This document shows, one piece after another, positions 1 through 6,160 of a stretch of DNA of 15,946 nucleotides; position 1 is the stretch's first letter; each line of letters opens with the position of its first letter. Both the position numbers and the translations under genes were made by a program. The notes below the pieces were generated by a model. It was not told the origin of the DNA. It made no database searches and saw only the letters and a list, made by a program, of their open reading frames with translations. Source of the stretch: CAZZBK01 sp964652155 (GTDB lineage: Bacteria; Planctomycetota; Planctomycetia; Pirellulales; PNKZ01); contig CAZZBK010000136.1 in NCBI GenBank assembly GCA_964652155.1, forward strand, positions 1-15,946, in the 5' to 3' direction.

Positions 1-25
1 GGCGGTGTCACATGTCACTCGCCGG

Positions 26-82
26 GGTTTGCTTCGCAAACCACCAGCCACCCACCACGCTGACGCTCACACGCAGGGGCTG
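26..82. other. Two hairpins at the left edge of the window
   Basis: A perfect 7-bp inverted repeat (GGTTTGC at 26-32, GCAAACC at 36-42) closes a 3-nt loop. A second, weaker stem pairs CAGCC (45-49) with GGCTG (78-82). Neither is followed by a T-tract, so they are not classic intrinsic terminators. They may be the 3' processing or termination structure of a gene ending left of the window, or a dispersed intergenic repeat. No coding sequence is supported in 1-225. Confidence 0.35.
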
Positions 83-96
83 AGGAACTGTGACAG

Positions 97-125
97 TTTG
101 GCACATGTGCGGTCCTTTTGGCACA
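97..125. repeat. Direct repeat TTTGGCACA x2, 20-bp period
   Basis: The 9-mer TTTGGCACA occurs at 97-105 and again at 117-125, so the copies sit about two helical turns apart and about 100 bp upstream of the heme-protein gene at 226. This spacing would suit a protein binding one face of the DNA, so it is a possible operator. TGGCAC also resembles the -24 half of a sigma-54 promoter, but no matching -12 element follows. Confidence 0.25.
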
Positions 126-225
126 GGCTCGAAATAGGCATTTCTCCGAGCTTGGCGTCGAGTTATCCTCAGGGTGTAGTCCTCTGTAGGGTCTCACGAC
201 GGTCTAGCTTGCGAGGCGACGCGCC

Positions 226-1521
226 ATGCATATCATCCGCAGTTTTCTCATCGCGGCGCTGACGGTGTCGGCGCTCGCACGCTCAGCCGTGGCGGTCGAT
301 TACGATCGACCGCCGATCAACTACAGCCAGAGCACGCCCGACAATTGCATCTCGCGGCTGCAACACCGACTGGATCAAGGCCAGGCCACGCTGAATTACG
401 CTGGGCATCTCGGCTATCTGCCCGCGCTGCTCAAGTCGCTTGGCATCGACGAGTCGTCGCAAACGTTGGTGTACTCGAAGACGAGCTTTCAGCGGCATCG
501 CATTTCGCCCGAGACGCCCCGCGCCTTGTATTTCAACGACGAGGTGTATATCGGCTTTTGTCAGTTGGGCGAGGTGCTCGAGATCAGCGCGGTCGACGCG
601 CAACTCGGCACGGTGTTTTACTCACTCTCGCAAGATGACACGGATCAGCCCCGGTTTGTCCGGCAGAACGATAACTGCCTGCTCTGCCATGCCGGGTCGC
701 ACACGCAAGGCTACCCGGGCCACATCGTGCGCAGCGTGTATGTCGACGCGGGGGGGCAGCCCGTGCTGGCGATGGGGACCCATCGGGTCGATCAATCGCT
801 CCCCATCAAGCAACGCTGGGGCGGCTGGTACGTCACGGGCACACACGGCACGCAGCCACACCTGGGCAACCTCATCGTGCGCGGCGGCACGCGTCGACCC
901 GAGGAAATCGACAATCAAGCGGGCCTCAACGTGGTCGACCTGCGTGATCGATTTGACACGCAAAACTATCTCACTCCGCACAGCGACCTGGTGGCGCTCA
1001 TGGTGCTCGAGCATCAGGTGGAGATGCACAATCTGCTCACGCGCGCGTCGATGCAAACACGGCAGGCCTTGTATGACGAGGCGCTGCTGAATCGCGAGTT
1101 GAAGCGGCCGGCCGATTTTCGCTCGGAGAGCACGACCAGTCGGATTCGCGCGGCGTGCGAACCGCTCGTGAAGTACATGCTCTGCGCCGAGGAGGCTGAG
1201 TTGGCCGCTCCGTTGCGGGGCACGACAGCCTTCGCCCGGCAGTTCGCCGAGCGCGGGCCGCGAGACGCTCGGGGGCGGTCGCTGCGCGACTTGGACCTTG
1301 AACGGCGGTTGTTCAAATATCCGTGCAGCTACCTGATTTACAGCGCGTCGTTTGACGCCTTGCCGGACGAGGCTCGGCACTATGTGTGGCGGCGATTGGG
1401 GGAGGTGCTCGGCGGTCAGGACACGAGCCGCGACTTCGCGCCGCTCTCGCTCGACGACCGTCGCGCAATCCGCGAGATCTTGCGGGACACGAAAGACGTG
1501 CCAGCCGATTGGCTCAAGTGA
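226..1521 (+). CDS. Secreted protein with a single c-type heme motif (CxxCH)
   Basis: The 431-residue product starts with a Sec-type signal peptide: a short basic start, a hydrophobic stretch over about residues 6-19 and an Ala-rich end near residue 23. Residues 151-155 are CLLCH, the covalent c-heme attachment motif, followed by a His- and Gly-rich stretch to H166. Two other distinctive blocks are WGGWYVTGTHG (198-208) and the His/Glu/Met-rich segment around 257-271. Further cysteines lie at C41, C112 and in the C-terminal half. The role is unknown; a periplasmic electron-transfer or redox protein is inferred from the heme motif and the export signal. The start is the ATG at 226, with GAGG at 213-216 as ribosome binding site. 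The gene precedes nth by 126 bp on the same strand, with no evident functional link. I do not recognise a named family; planctomycete proteins of this kind are usually annotated as hypothetical or 'cytochrome c domain-containing'. Confidence 0.8.
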   Translation: MHIIRSFLIAALTVSALARSAVAVDYDRPPINYSQSTPDNCISRLQHRLDQGQATLNYAGHLGYLPALLKSLGIDESSQTLVYSKTSFQRHRISPETPRALYFNDEVYIGFCQLGEVLEISAVDAQLGTVFYSLSQDDTDQPRFVRQNDNCLLCHAGSHTQGYPGHIVRSVYVDAGGQPVLAMGTHRVDQSLPIKQRWGGWYVTGTHGTQPHLGNLIVRGGTRRPEEIDNQAGLNVVDLRDRFDTQNYLTPHSDLVALMVLEHQVEMHNLLTRASMQTRQALYDEALLNRELKRPADFRSESTTSRIRAACEPLVKYMLCAEEAELAAPLRGTTAFARQFAERGPRDARGRSLRDLDLERRLFKYPCSYLIYSASFDALPDEARHYVWRRLGEVLGGQDTSRDFAPLSLDDRRAIREILRDTKDVPADWLK

Positions 1522-1647
1522 CGCTCGACTGCGGGCCTCGGCTCGTGTTTTTCCGGGGCAATTTGGGTCGCTTGACACTGCTGCCCCATCACGGCGACAA
1601 TGACGGTCGTCGTTGAAAACCTGCCGCCGCGTCGAACGTCTCCCGCT

Positions 1648-2301
1648 ATGACTGTCACGGTTGAAGCCAAGCGTCACGCTGTTCGAGTCGCCCGCGCGCT
1701 GGCCAAGCTGTATCCCGACGCGGAGTGTTCGCTCGAATACTCGTCGCCGCTGGAGTTGCTCATTGCGACGATTCTCTCGGCCCAATGCACCGACGCGCGG
1801 GTGAATATCGTCACCCGAGATTTGTTCCGCCGCTACCGGAGCGCGGCCGACTATGCCCGCGCCCCGCTCAAAGCGATTGAACAAGCGGTGCAATCGACCG
1901 GTTTTTTTCGCAACAAGGCCAAGAACATCCAAGGCTGCTGTCGCCGGTTGGTCGAGTTGCACGGCGGCGAGGTGCCCGACGATTTGGAGGCCTTGGTGGC
2001 GTTGCCGGGCGTGGGTCGCAAGACGGCGAATGTCGTGCTGGGGGTCGCGTTCCAGCAGGCCAGCGGCGTGGTGGTCGACACGCACGTCACGCGGCTCAGC
2101 CGCCGGCTCGGACTCACCCGAGCCAACGATGCCGTCAAGATCGAGCGAGATCTGATCGCGCTCGTGCCGCGCCAGCATTGGATTGCGTTGAGCCATCGTC
2201 TGATTCAACACGGTCGCCGCGTGTGTGTGGCGCGTAAGCCGAAGTGTGAAGAGTGTTCACTCAACAAGCTCTGCCCGCGCATTGGCGTCAATGCCGGCTG
2301 A
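1648..2301 (+). CDS. nth: Endonuclease III (DNA glycosylase/AP lyase)
   Basis: This base-excision repair enzyme removes oxidised pyrimidines and cleaves the resulting abasic site. The product shows the whole Nth architecture. Numbered from the upstream ATG at 1600, these are the SSPLELLIATILSAQCTD block (48-65), the helix-hairpin-helix LPGVGRKTANVVLG (135-148) with catalytic Lys141, the catalytic Asp160 in VVDTHV, and the C-terminal 4Fe-4S ligands Cys209, 216, 219 and 225 in the canonical C-x6-C-x2-C-x5-C spacing. I chose the second in-frame ATG (1648; 217 aa) because it gives about the same N-terminal distance to the SSP block as E. coli Nth (211 aa). Starting at 1600 would add 16 residues. 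Neither start has a clear Shine-Dalgarno sequence. The stop codon lies 14 bp before the dcd start, so nth and dcd are probably co-transcribed. DNA repair and dUTP avoidance make a plausible pair. Confidence 0.95.
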   Translation: MTVTVEAKRHAVRVARALAKLYPDAECSLEYSSPLELLIATILSAQCTDARVNIVTRDLFRRYRSAADYARAPLKAIEQAVQSTGFFRNKAKNIQGCCRRLVELHGGEVPDDLEALVALPGVGRKTANVVLGVAFQQASGVVVDTHVTRLSRRLGLTRANDAVKIERDLIALVPRQHWIALSHRLIQHGRRVCVARKPKCEECSLNKLCPRIGVNAG

Positions 2302-2315
2302 CCGAGGATGTTGCC

Positions 2316-2894
2316 ATGATCTTGTCGGGCCAAGAAATCGAGCGGCGGTTGGGAACGGATATCAAGATCGAGCCATTCGATCCGGCGAATCTGAATCCGA
2401 ACAGCTACAACCTCACGCTGCACAACGAACTGCTCACCTACGAGGAATTGGTGCTCGACATGCGCCGCCCCAGCCGGGTGCGTCGGCTCACGATTCCGCC
2501 CGAAGGACTCGTGCTGAGTCCGAATCAGTTGTACTTGGGACGGACGGTCGAAATGACCGAAACGCACCAGTTGGTCCCGATGATCGAGGGCCGTAGCAGC
2601 GTCGGTCGATTGGGTCTGTTCGTGCATGTCACGGCGGGGTTCGGCGACGTCGGCTTCCGCGGCTACTGGACGCTGGAAATGTTCGCCGTGCAACAGGTGC
2701 GCGTGTACCCGAACGTGCCGATCTGTCAGATTTTCTATCACCAGATAGCCGGCGACCACACCGAGTACGCCAGCAACAAGTACCAGAACAACCACGACAT
2801 TCAGCCGAGCTTGCTGTTCAAAGAGTTGAATCCCGAGAGCGACCACGATCCGCAGAAGCGGCTGGAGTTTGGCGCGGATCGGTATTACCAATAG
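2316..2894 (+). CDS. dcd: dCTP deaminase (possibly the bifunctional DCD-DUT type)
   Basis: The enzyme deaminates dCTP on the route to dUMP for thymidylate synthesis. The 192-residue product begins MILSGQEIERRL, as the family does. It carries the core block EGRSSVGRLGL (91-101), then HVTAGFGDVGFRGYWTLE (104-121) with the probable catalytic Glu121, and the C-terminal SKYQ-like segment NKYQNNHDIQPS (154-165) that closes over the nucleotide. The start is the ATG at 2316, with GAGG at 2304-2307; the open frame continues upstream but only into nth. E. coli Dcd, which makes dUTP only, has TAHRIDPGW where this protein has TAGFGDVGF. The archaeal and mycobacterial enzymes that go from dCTP directly to dUMP have TAGW/F-x-D-x-GF, so this copy looks closer to them (from memory of those sequences). 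Confidence 0.93.
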   Translation: MILSGQEIERRLGTDIKIEPFDPANLNPNSYNLTLHNELLTYEELVLDMRRPSRVRRLTIPPEGLVLSPNQLYLGRTVEMTETHQLVPMIEGRSSVGRLGLFVHVTAGFGDVGFRGYWTLEMFAVQQVRVYPNVPICQIFYHQIAGDHTEYASNKYQNNHDIQPSLLFKELNPESDHDPQKRLEFGADRYYQ

Positions 2895-3054
2895 GAGCCT
2901 GTCCTATTGAGGTCTGCGGGTACTGAGCCAAGGCGATCACCGCTAGCCCGATGTATCCCGGCCTCGCGTTGCTCGCCGGGGCTCTTTCGCTACGCCGAGG
3001 TCAATAACGCCGACAGGCGAGGGGGCGTCGCCCGCCATGCTTGGTGACCGGCGC
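2895..3054. other. Convergent intergenic region with a GC hairpin
   Basis: This gap lies between the 3' ends of dcd (+) and hicB (-). A perfect 6-bp inverted repeat, CCCGGC (2957-2962) and GCCGGG (2975-2980), encloses a 12-nt loop. No T-run follows on either strand, so it is at best a weak bidirectional terminator. I see nothing else here. Confidence 0.3.
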
Positions 3055-3486
3055 TTATTTGCCGGCGATCGCTTGCATGACGGTGCTACGAATAAAGTCC
3101 GACAGACCGTCGAAGCCCCGGCTGTGGGCAGCCGACTCGAACGACAATTTCTCGTTGGCCGAGAGCAGCACGTTCACTTGCTCAGCTCGGACCCCCGCGG
3201 CGGCAGGCATGGGTGCGGGCTGCCCCGCTTCAAGTAAACACGCGACGGTGGCAATGAGCCCCTCGCGCGTGAGCTTAACCGCCGCGTCGGTCGTCGGGCC
3301 ATCGCCGAAGACCGTGGGCATTTCGAGCCCGCGTCCATACCAGTGCCCATCTTCCTTCCACAGCACGACTTGATACTGATCGGCAATGTCACGGGCTTTG
3401 GCCAGGATGACAGGGCTAAATGGTCGCTTAAGTTCGCGCAATGATTTTCTCGATTTGGCGCACATAGGCAGGCTTGACCTTTCCAT
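3055..3486 (-). CDS. hicB: HicB-family antitoxin
   Basis: HicB antitoxins neutralise the HicA mRNA interferase and usually autorepress their operon. The core IADQYQVVLWKEDGHWYGRG (34-53), then EMPTVFGDG and the KLTREGLIATVACLLEAG helix (71-89), is the partly degraded RNase H-like HicB fold. After a Pro/Ala linker, residues 103-143 (AEQVNVLLSANEKL... FDGLSDFIRSTVMQAI) look like a ribbon-helix-helix DNA-binding domain. The start is uncertain. ATG 3486, ATG 3465 and TTG 3441 are all in frame and all overlap the 3' end of hicA in another reading frame. Recognisable similarity begins only near residue 30, so a shorter product is likely. The gene lies directly downstream of the broken hicA and is intact, as expected if the antitoxin or repressor role is still kept or if the toxin was lost recently. 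Confidence 0.8.
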   Translation of the reverse strand: MERSSLPMCAKSRKSLRELKRPFSPVILAKARDIADQYQVVLWKEDGHWYGRGLEMPTVFGDGPTTDAAVKLTREGLIATVACLLEAGQPAPMPAAAGVRAEQVNVLLSANEKLSFESAAHSRGFDGLSDFIRSTVMQAIAGK

Positions 3487-3656
3487 GATGGACGGGGACG
3501 CTCACGCGTGGCACGCCCGGCTTGAGAAAAAGGGACGCTCACGCGTGGCACGCCCGGCTTGAGAAAAATATGATGAGAGCCGGTGATCCGATCGAGTTGA
3601 TAGCCTGCTCGTTCGAGTAGCTTCTTGACCTCGGCGTATCGCACCTCGCTTGGCAT
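3428..3656 (-). pseudogene. hicA: HicA-family mRNA interferase, frameshifted by a 37-bp tandem duplication
   Basis: HicA toxins are small double-stranded-RNA-binding-fold mRNA interferases. The frame opened at ATG 3656 encodes MPSEVRYAEVKKLLERAGY, then ITGSHHIFLKPG with the probable catalytic His28 in GSH, and stays HicA-like to about residue 42 (VSVP). There a second copy of a 37-bp segment shifts the frame by +1. The current frame runs on as an unrelated tail overlapping hicB, to about 160 residues. If one copy is deleted on paper, the frame continues VPVHHGKVKPAYVRQIEKII and stops at TAA 3428-3430, giving a normal-sized HicA of 63 residues ending next to hicB. The lesion is therefore a clean duplication in an otherwise intact gene, which suggests recent origin. 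A sequencing or assembly error remains possible. Confidence 0.85.
3495..3568. repeat. Perfect 37-bp tandem duplication within hicA
   Basis: Positions 3495-3531 and 3532-3568 are identical 37-bp units, each running from GGGACGCTC to GCTTGAGAAAAA on the + strand. The flanking bases differ, so the unit is exactly 37 bp. Because 37 is not divisible by 3, the extra copy disrupts hicA. Deletion by slippage or recombination between copies would restore it. Confidence 0.95.
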
Positions 3657-3658
3657 AT

Positions 3659-3697
3659 CGTATATCTACATAATATACGAAACCCCGGTCAAGCAAA
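3659..3697 (-). promoter_or_regulatory. hicAB promoter with overlapping 21-bp inverted-repeat operator
   Basis: A perfect inverted repeat, CGTATAT (3659-3665) and ATATACG (3673-3679) around a 7-nt spacer, ends 2 bp before the hicA start codon. It overlaps either possible -10 element read on the - strand: TAGATA (3663-3668, 18 bp from TTGACC at 3687-3692) or TATTAT (3670-3675, 16 bp from TTTGCT at 3692-3697). Both place transcription start within about 10 nt of the ATG, so the mRNA would be leaderless or nearly so, and no Shine-Dalgarno is visible. A HicB operator here is inferred from the usual autorepression of such loci. Confidence 0.55.
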
Positions 3698-3862
3698 CCC
3701 TGGCCAGATAATGTCCGTAGAATCACAGCAACCTGTACACCGCTTCCTTGATGGCTGAAGGGGACGAGTTAGAGGAAGGGGCAGAAGCGTCCGTTTATGC
3801 CCTCCTCAGCCGCAACGAGAGCGGGGACACGCTGCAAGCTTGCTGCCGCGGCCGGCGGGCGG

Positions 3863-5320
3863 CTACATGATCGCGAAGTAGTTGGCGACGGCCTGGTCGA
3901 AATACTCGGAACACAGCTCCGGCTTGACCTTGAGAAAGTGGCAGTAATTGCGAATTTGCAGCAGCAAATCGCGCGGCTGGCAGCATCGGAATGGCCGCTT
4001 GACCGACCGATAGTGCCGCTCGATCAGGTCGTCGATGACTCGCTCGTCGTACTCGAAATCGAGCGCGGCGCACATCATGCGGAACAACTCGCGGAACTCG
4101 GTCTCGCTGGGGTCATGCACCTCGACCTTGTACGGAATGCGCCGCAGAAAGGCGTCGTCGACCAAGTCGCGCGGCTCAAGGTTCGTCGAGAATACGATCA
4201 ACTGATCAAACGGCACCTGAATCTTCTTGCCGTTGGGCAAATTCAAATAGTCGTAGCGCTTCTCGAGCGGCACGATCCAACGATTGAGCAACTCGTCGAT
4301 CGGCATTCGCTGTCGGCCAAAGTCGTCGATGACCAGCGTGCCGCAATTGCTCTTGAGCTGAATGGGCGCCTCGCTGATGCCGGTCGACGTGTTGAGCGTC
4401 ACCTCGAGCATGCTCATCGTGAGCTCGCCGCCAACAATGATCGTCGGCCGGGCAATCCGCACCCAGCGGCGGTCGATGTGGTTCTTGTCGATGAGCCCCT
4501 CGGTGCGCTCGATGCCCACCACCTCATGATTGCTGGGGTCGAACAGCCGGATGATCTCGCCATCGACTAAGATGGCTCGCGGCACCCAGACGGCGCTGCC
4601 GAAGGCGCGGGTAATCCGCTCGGCGATGCTGCTCTTGCCGTTGCCTGGCGCGCCGAACAAAAACAATCCGCGGCCGGAATTGATCGCCGGACCCAAGCGT
4701 TTGACGGTCGTGTCGCTCAGCAGCAGATCGTGGAACGCCTTCTTGACGTCGTCGACCGTGGGATGTTGATTGGTGAGTGATTGCTGCGTGACGCTGGCAA
4801 TGTAATCCTTGAGCGCCACCGGCGCCGCGCCGTAGTAGGTGCAGTGCTCGCTCAGACGTCGGGCCCGCTCGCGCCCCATGTCGGTGAGCTGATACATGTA
4901 GTCGTTGGCCATCGCCGCGCCGCGATAGATGACCAACTGGTCATGCTTCATCTGTTGCAGCAATTCGTCGACGATGGTGAATGGCAAGCAGAGCTGATCG
5001 GCCACCTGTCGACCCGTGGCCGAGCCGGCCGCGAGCAAAAACTTAAGCGCCAGCGACTCGACGAACCCTTCACTCAGCCGCGCCTCTTGCAGCGACTCGG
5101 GCTCGATGGGCACGAACTGTCCGCTCGCGATGTTCTTGAATCCGCTACCCCCGCCGCCACTCGATGGCCGGTTGATCTGATTTCGGACCCGGCTGAGCAG
5201 TTCGTCCAGATCGATATCGGCGACGGCTTTGCCCAGGTTCGAGCCGGTCGCCGCCGCGGGGGGCGTGCCGCCGATCGGAACGGGACCTTTCGGAGCTACA
5301 GCGTTGGGAATGGTACTCAT
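3863..5320 (-). CDS. AAA+ ATPase with an N-terminal winged-helix-like domain
   Basis: The product has 485 residues. Residues 1-60 are low-complexity (Pro/Ala/Gly, ending in a GGGGSG linker). Residues about 85-155 (FVESLALKFLLAAG... QVADQL... MYQLTDMGRERARRL) resemble a winged-helix domain. The AAA+ core has Walker A GAPGNGKS (223-230), Walker B LVIDDF (329-334), the sensor-1 Asn in FSTN (377-380), an RR pair at 393-394 in FLRRIPYK as arginine-finger candidate, and QPRD (448-451) as a possible sensor-2 region. There is no signal peptide or membrane helix, so it is probably cytoplasmic. The substrate is unknown; the layout suggests a remodelling or regulatory ATPase rather than a transporter or helicase. 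It appears monocistronic: 218 bp separate its start from the yhcH-like gene upstream, and I see no convincing promoter or Shine-Dalgarno there. Related ATPases are common in planctomycetes and annotated only as AAA family. Confidence 0.85.
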   Translation of the reverse strand: MSTIPNAVAPKGPVPIGGTPPAAATGSNLGKAVADIDLDELLSRVRNQINRPSSGGGGSGFKNIASGQFVPIEPESLQEARLSEGFVESLALKFLLAAGSATGRQVADQLCLPFTIVDELLQQMKHDQLVIYRGAAMANDYMYQLTDMGRERARRLSEHCTYYGAAPVALKDYIASVTQQSLTNQHPTVDDVKKAFHDLLLSDTTVKRLGPAINSGRGLFLFGAPGNGKSSIAERITRAFGSAVWVPRAILVDGEIIRLFDPSNHEVVGIERTEGLIDKNHIDRRWVRIARPTIIVGGELTMSMLEVTLNTSTGISEAPIQLKSNCGTLVIDDFGRQRMPIDELLNRWIVPLEKRYDYLNLPNGKKIQVPFDQLIVFSTNLEPRDLVDDAFLRRIPYKVEVHDPSETEFRELFRMMCAALDFEYDERVIDDLIERHYRSVKRPFRCCQPRDLLLQIRNYCHFLKVKPELCSEYFDQAVANYFAIM

Positions 5321-5538
5321 CGCGGCGAATCATCCTGCTAGACGTTGACTTTCAGGCGGCTGAATCACGTGCCCCGCACAACACGCTCAGCCGAGCGCGC
5401 GTCAGGGCTTCAACCCGTAAAGGTCATTGCAAGTCTAGTTTGAGTTCCGCCTCGAAAGAGCCGACCGCGACCGTGGGCCGCCGAGGATTGCGAGGAAGAT
5501 TTCGACCGTCGCGTCGGTGATATCGATTGTGCCGAGAA

Positions 5539-5991
5539 TTACGCCGGGAGGCGGACTTTTACGACCGCCTTGGCCACGTCGCGCGAAGTCCCTAACGGGG
5601 CGTGCCCGTCATCCGGGTAGAAAACGACGAACGAGCCCGCCGGCACCGTTAGCCACTGGCTGGGCTGATCGCGGTAGAGCGCCACGTCTCGCCCCTCATC
5701 GTAGGGGAGCTCGACATCGCGGCATTCGACCGCGGGGATGAGGCCGATCTCGTCGCTCCCCGAGATCACGTACTGAATGTCGAGATACTTGCGGTGCGAT
5801 TCGAGCTTGGCACCGCCGTGGCCTCGTCCAGGGGTCCGAGCGACGAGCACATAGAGCCGATCGCCGTCGAGTTCGTATTTGCCATCGGCGAGGGCCGGCA
5901 GGTCGCCGCGGCGTAGAAAAGCAAATGCCGCGGCAAACTGCGGGTGCAGGGCTGTGTACAATTCAGCATTGGCAAGCCGGTCGAAAATCAT
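5539..5991 (-). CDS. YhcH/YjgK/YiaL family protein
   Basis: The 150-residue product is a single-domain cupin-like protein of the YhcH/YjgK/YiaL (DUF386) family; E. coli YhcH has about 154 residues. Family blocks are GKYELDGDRLYVLV (37-50), ESHRKYLDIQYVISG (64-78), PAGSFVVFYPDDGHAP (117-132) and AKAVVKVRL (140-148). H66, D71 and H130 are likely metal or substrate site residues. Some relatives act on sialic acid or other sugar-acid intermediates, but no sugar-catabolism genes are nearby, so the substrate here is unknown. The reading frame opens further upstream (6162), but a good promoter lies at 6031-6059 inside that extension. ATG 5991 has GGAG 8 nt upstream, so I start there. It is divergent from the ABC transporter genes. 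Confidence 0.9.
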   Translation of the reverse strand: MIFDRLANAELYTALHPQFAAAFAFLRRGDLPALADGKYELDGDRLYVLVARTPGRGHGGAKLESHRKYLDIQYVISGSDEIGLIPAVECRDVELPYDEGRDVALYRDQPSQWLTVPAGSFVVFYPDDGHAPLGTSRDVAKAVVKVRLPA

Positions 5992-6030
5992 CGCAAAAGC
6001 TCCGAGATCAGCGGTTTTTTCAATGCCAGC

Positions 6031-6059
6031 ATTGTAGACCCCCGCGTCGCGAGTCTCAA
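6031..6059 (-). promoter_or_regulatory. Sigma-70-type promoter for the yhcH-like gene
   Basis: Read on the - strand, TTGAGA (6054-6059) and TACAAT (6031-6036) are separated by exactly 17 bp. This predicts a start near 6024 and a 5' leader of about 33 nt before ATG 5991. It supports the shorter start of the downstream gene. Confidence 0.6.
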
Positions 6060-6092
6060 TTCCTGGTCCGCTAGCAGTGAGCAAAATCGACG

Positions 6093-6120
6093 TTGCCCGA
6101 GATGCACAGATCGCTAGACT
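6093..6120 (+). promoter_or_regulatory. Weak candidate promoter for the ABC exporter operon
   Basis: TTGCCC (6093-6098) and TAGACT (6115-6120) are 16 bp apart, about 40 bp upstream of the ATG at 6161. The match is modest, and it is offered only because no better element is visible in this divergent region. Confidence 0.25.
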
Positions 6121-6160
6121 TCGCACGTTCCTGACTCCACCGACCCAGACTTGCTCGTCC

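Noticed and set aside
97..140. Sigma-54 promoter suggested by TGGCAC
   Set aside because: Neither TGGCAC copy is followed by a TTGC-type -12 element at the required spacing.
622..2211. Long open frame on the - strand (529 codons) antisense to the heme protein and nth
   Set aside because: High-GC genes commonly leave open shadow frames. The translation is rich in Arg/His/Gln without domains, and the + strand proteins have clear motifs.
3502..3726. Alternative 74-codon - strand frame through hicA
   Set aside because: It reads hicA out of frame and starts upstream of the promoter elements; it has no similarity to any family.
3797..4570. + strand open frame opposite the AAA ATPase
   Set aside because: Composition is antisense-like and there is no motif; the - strand frame encodes the complete AAA+ core.
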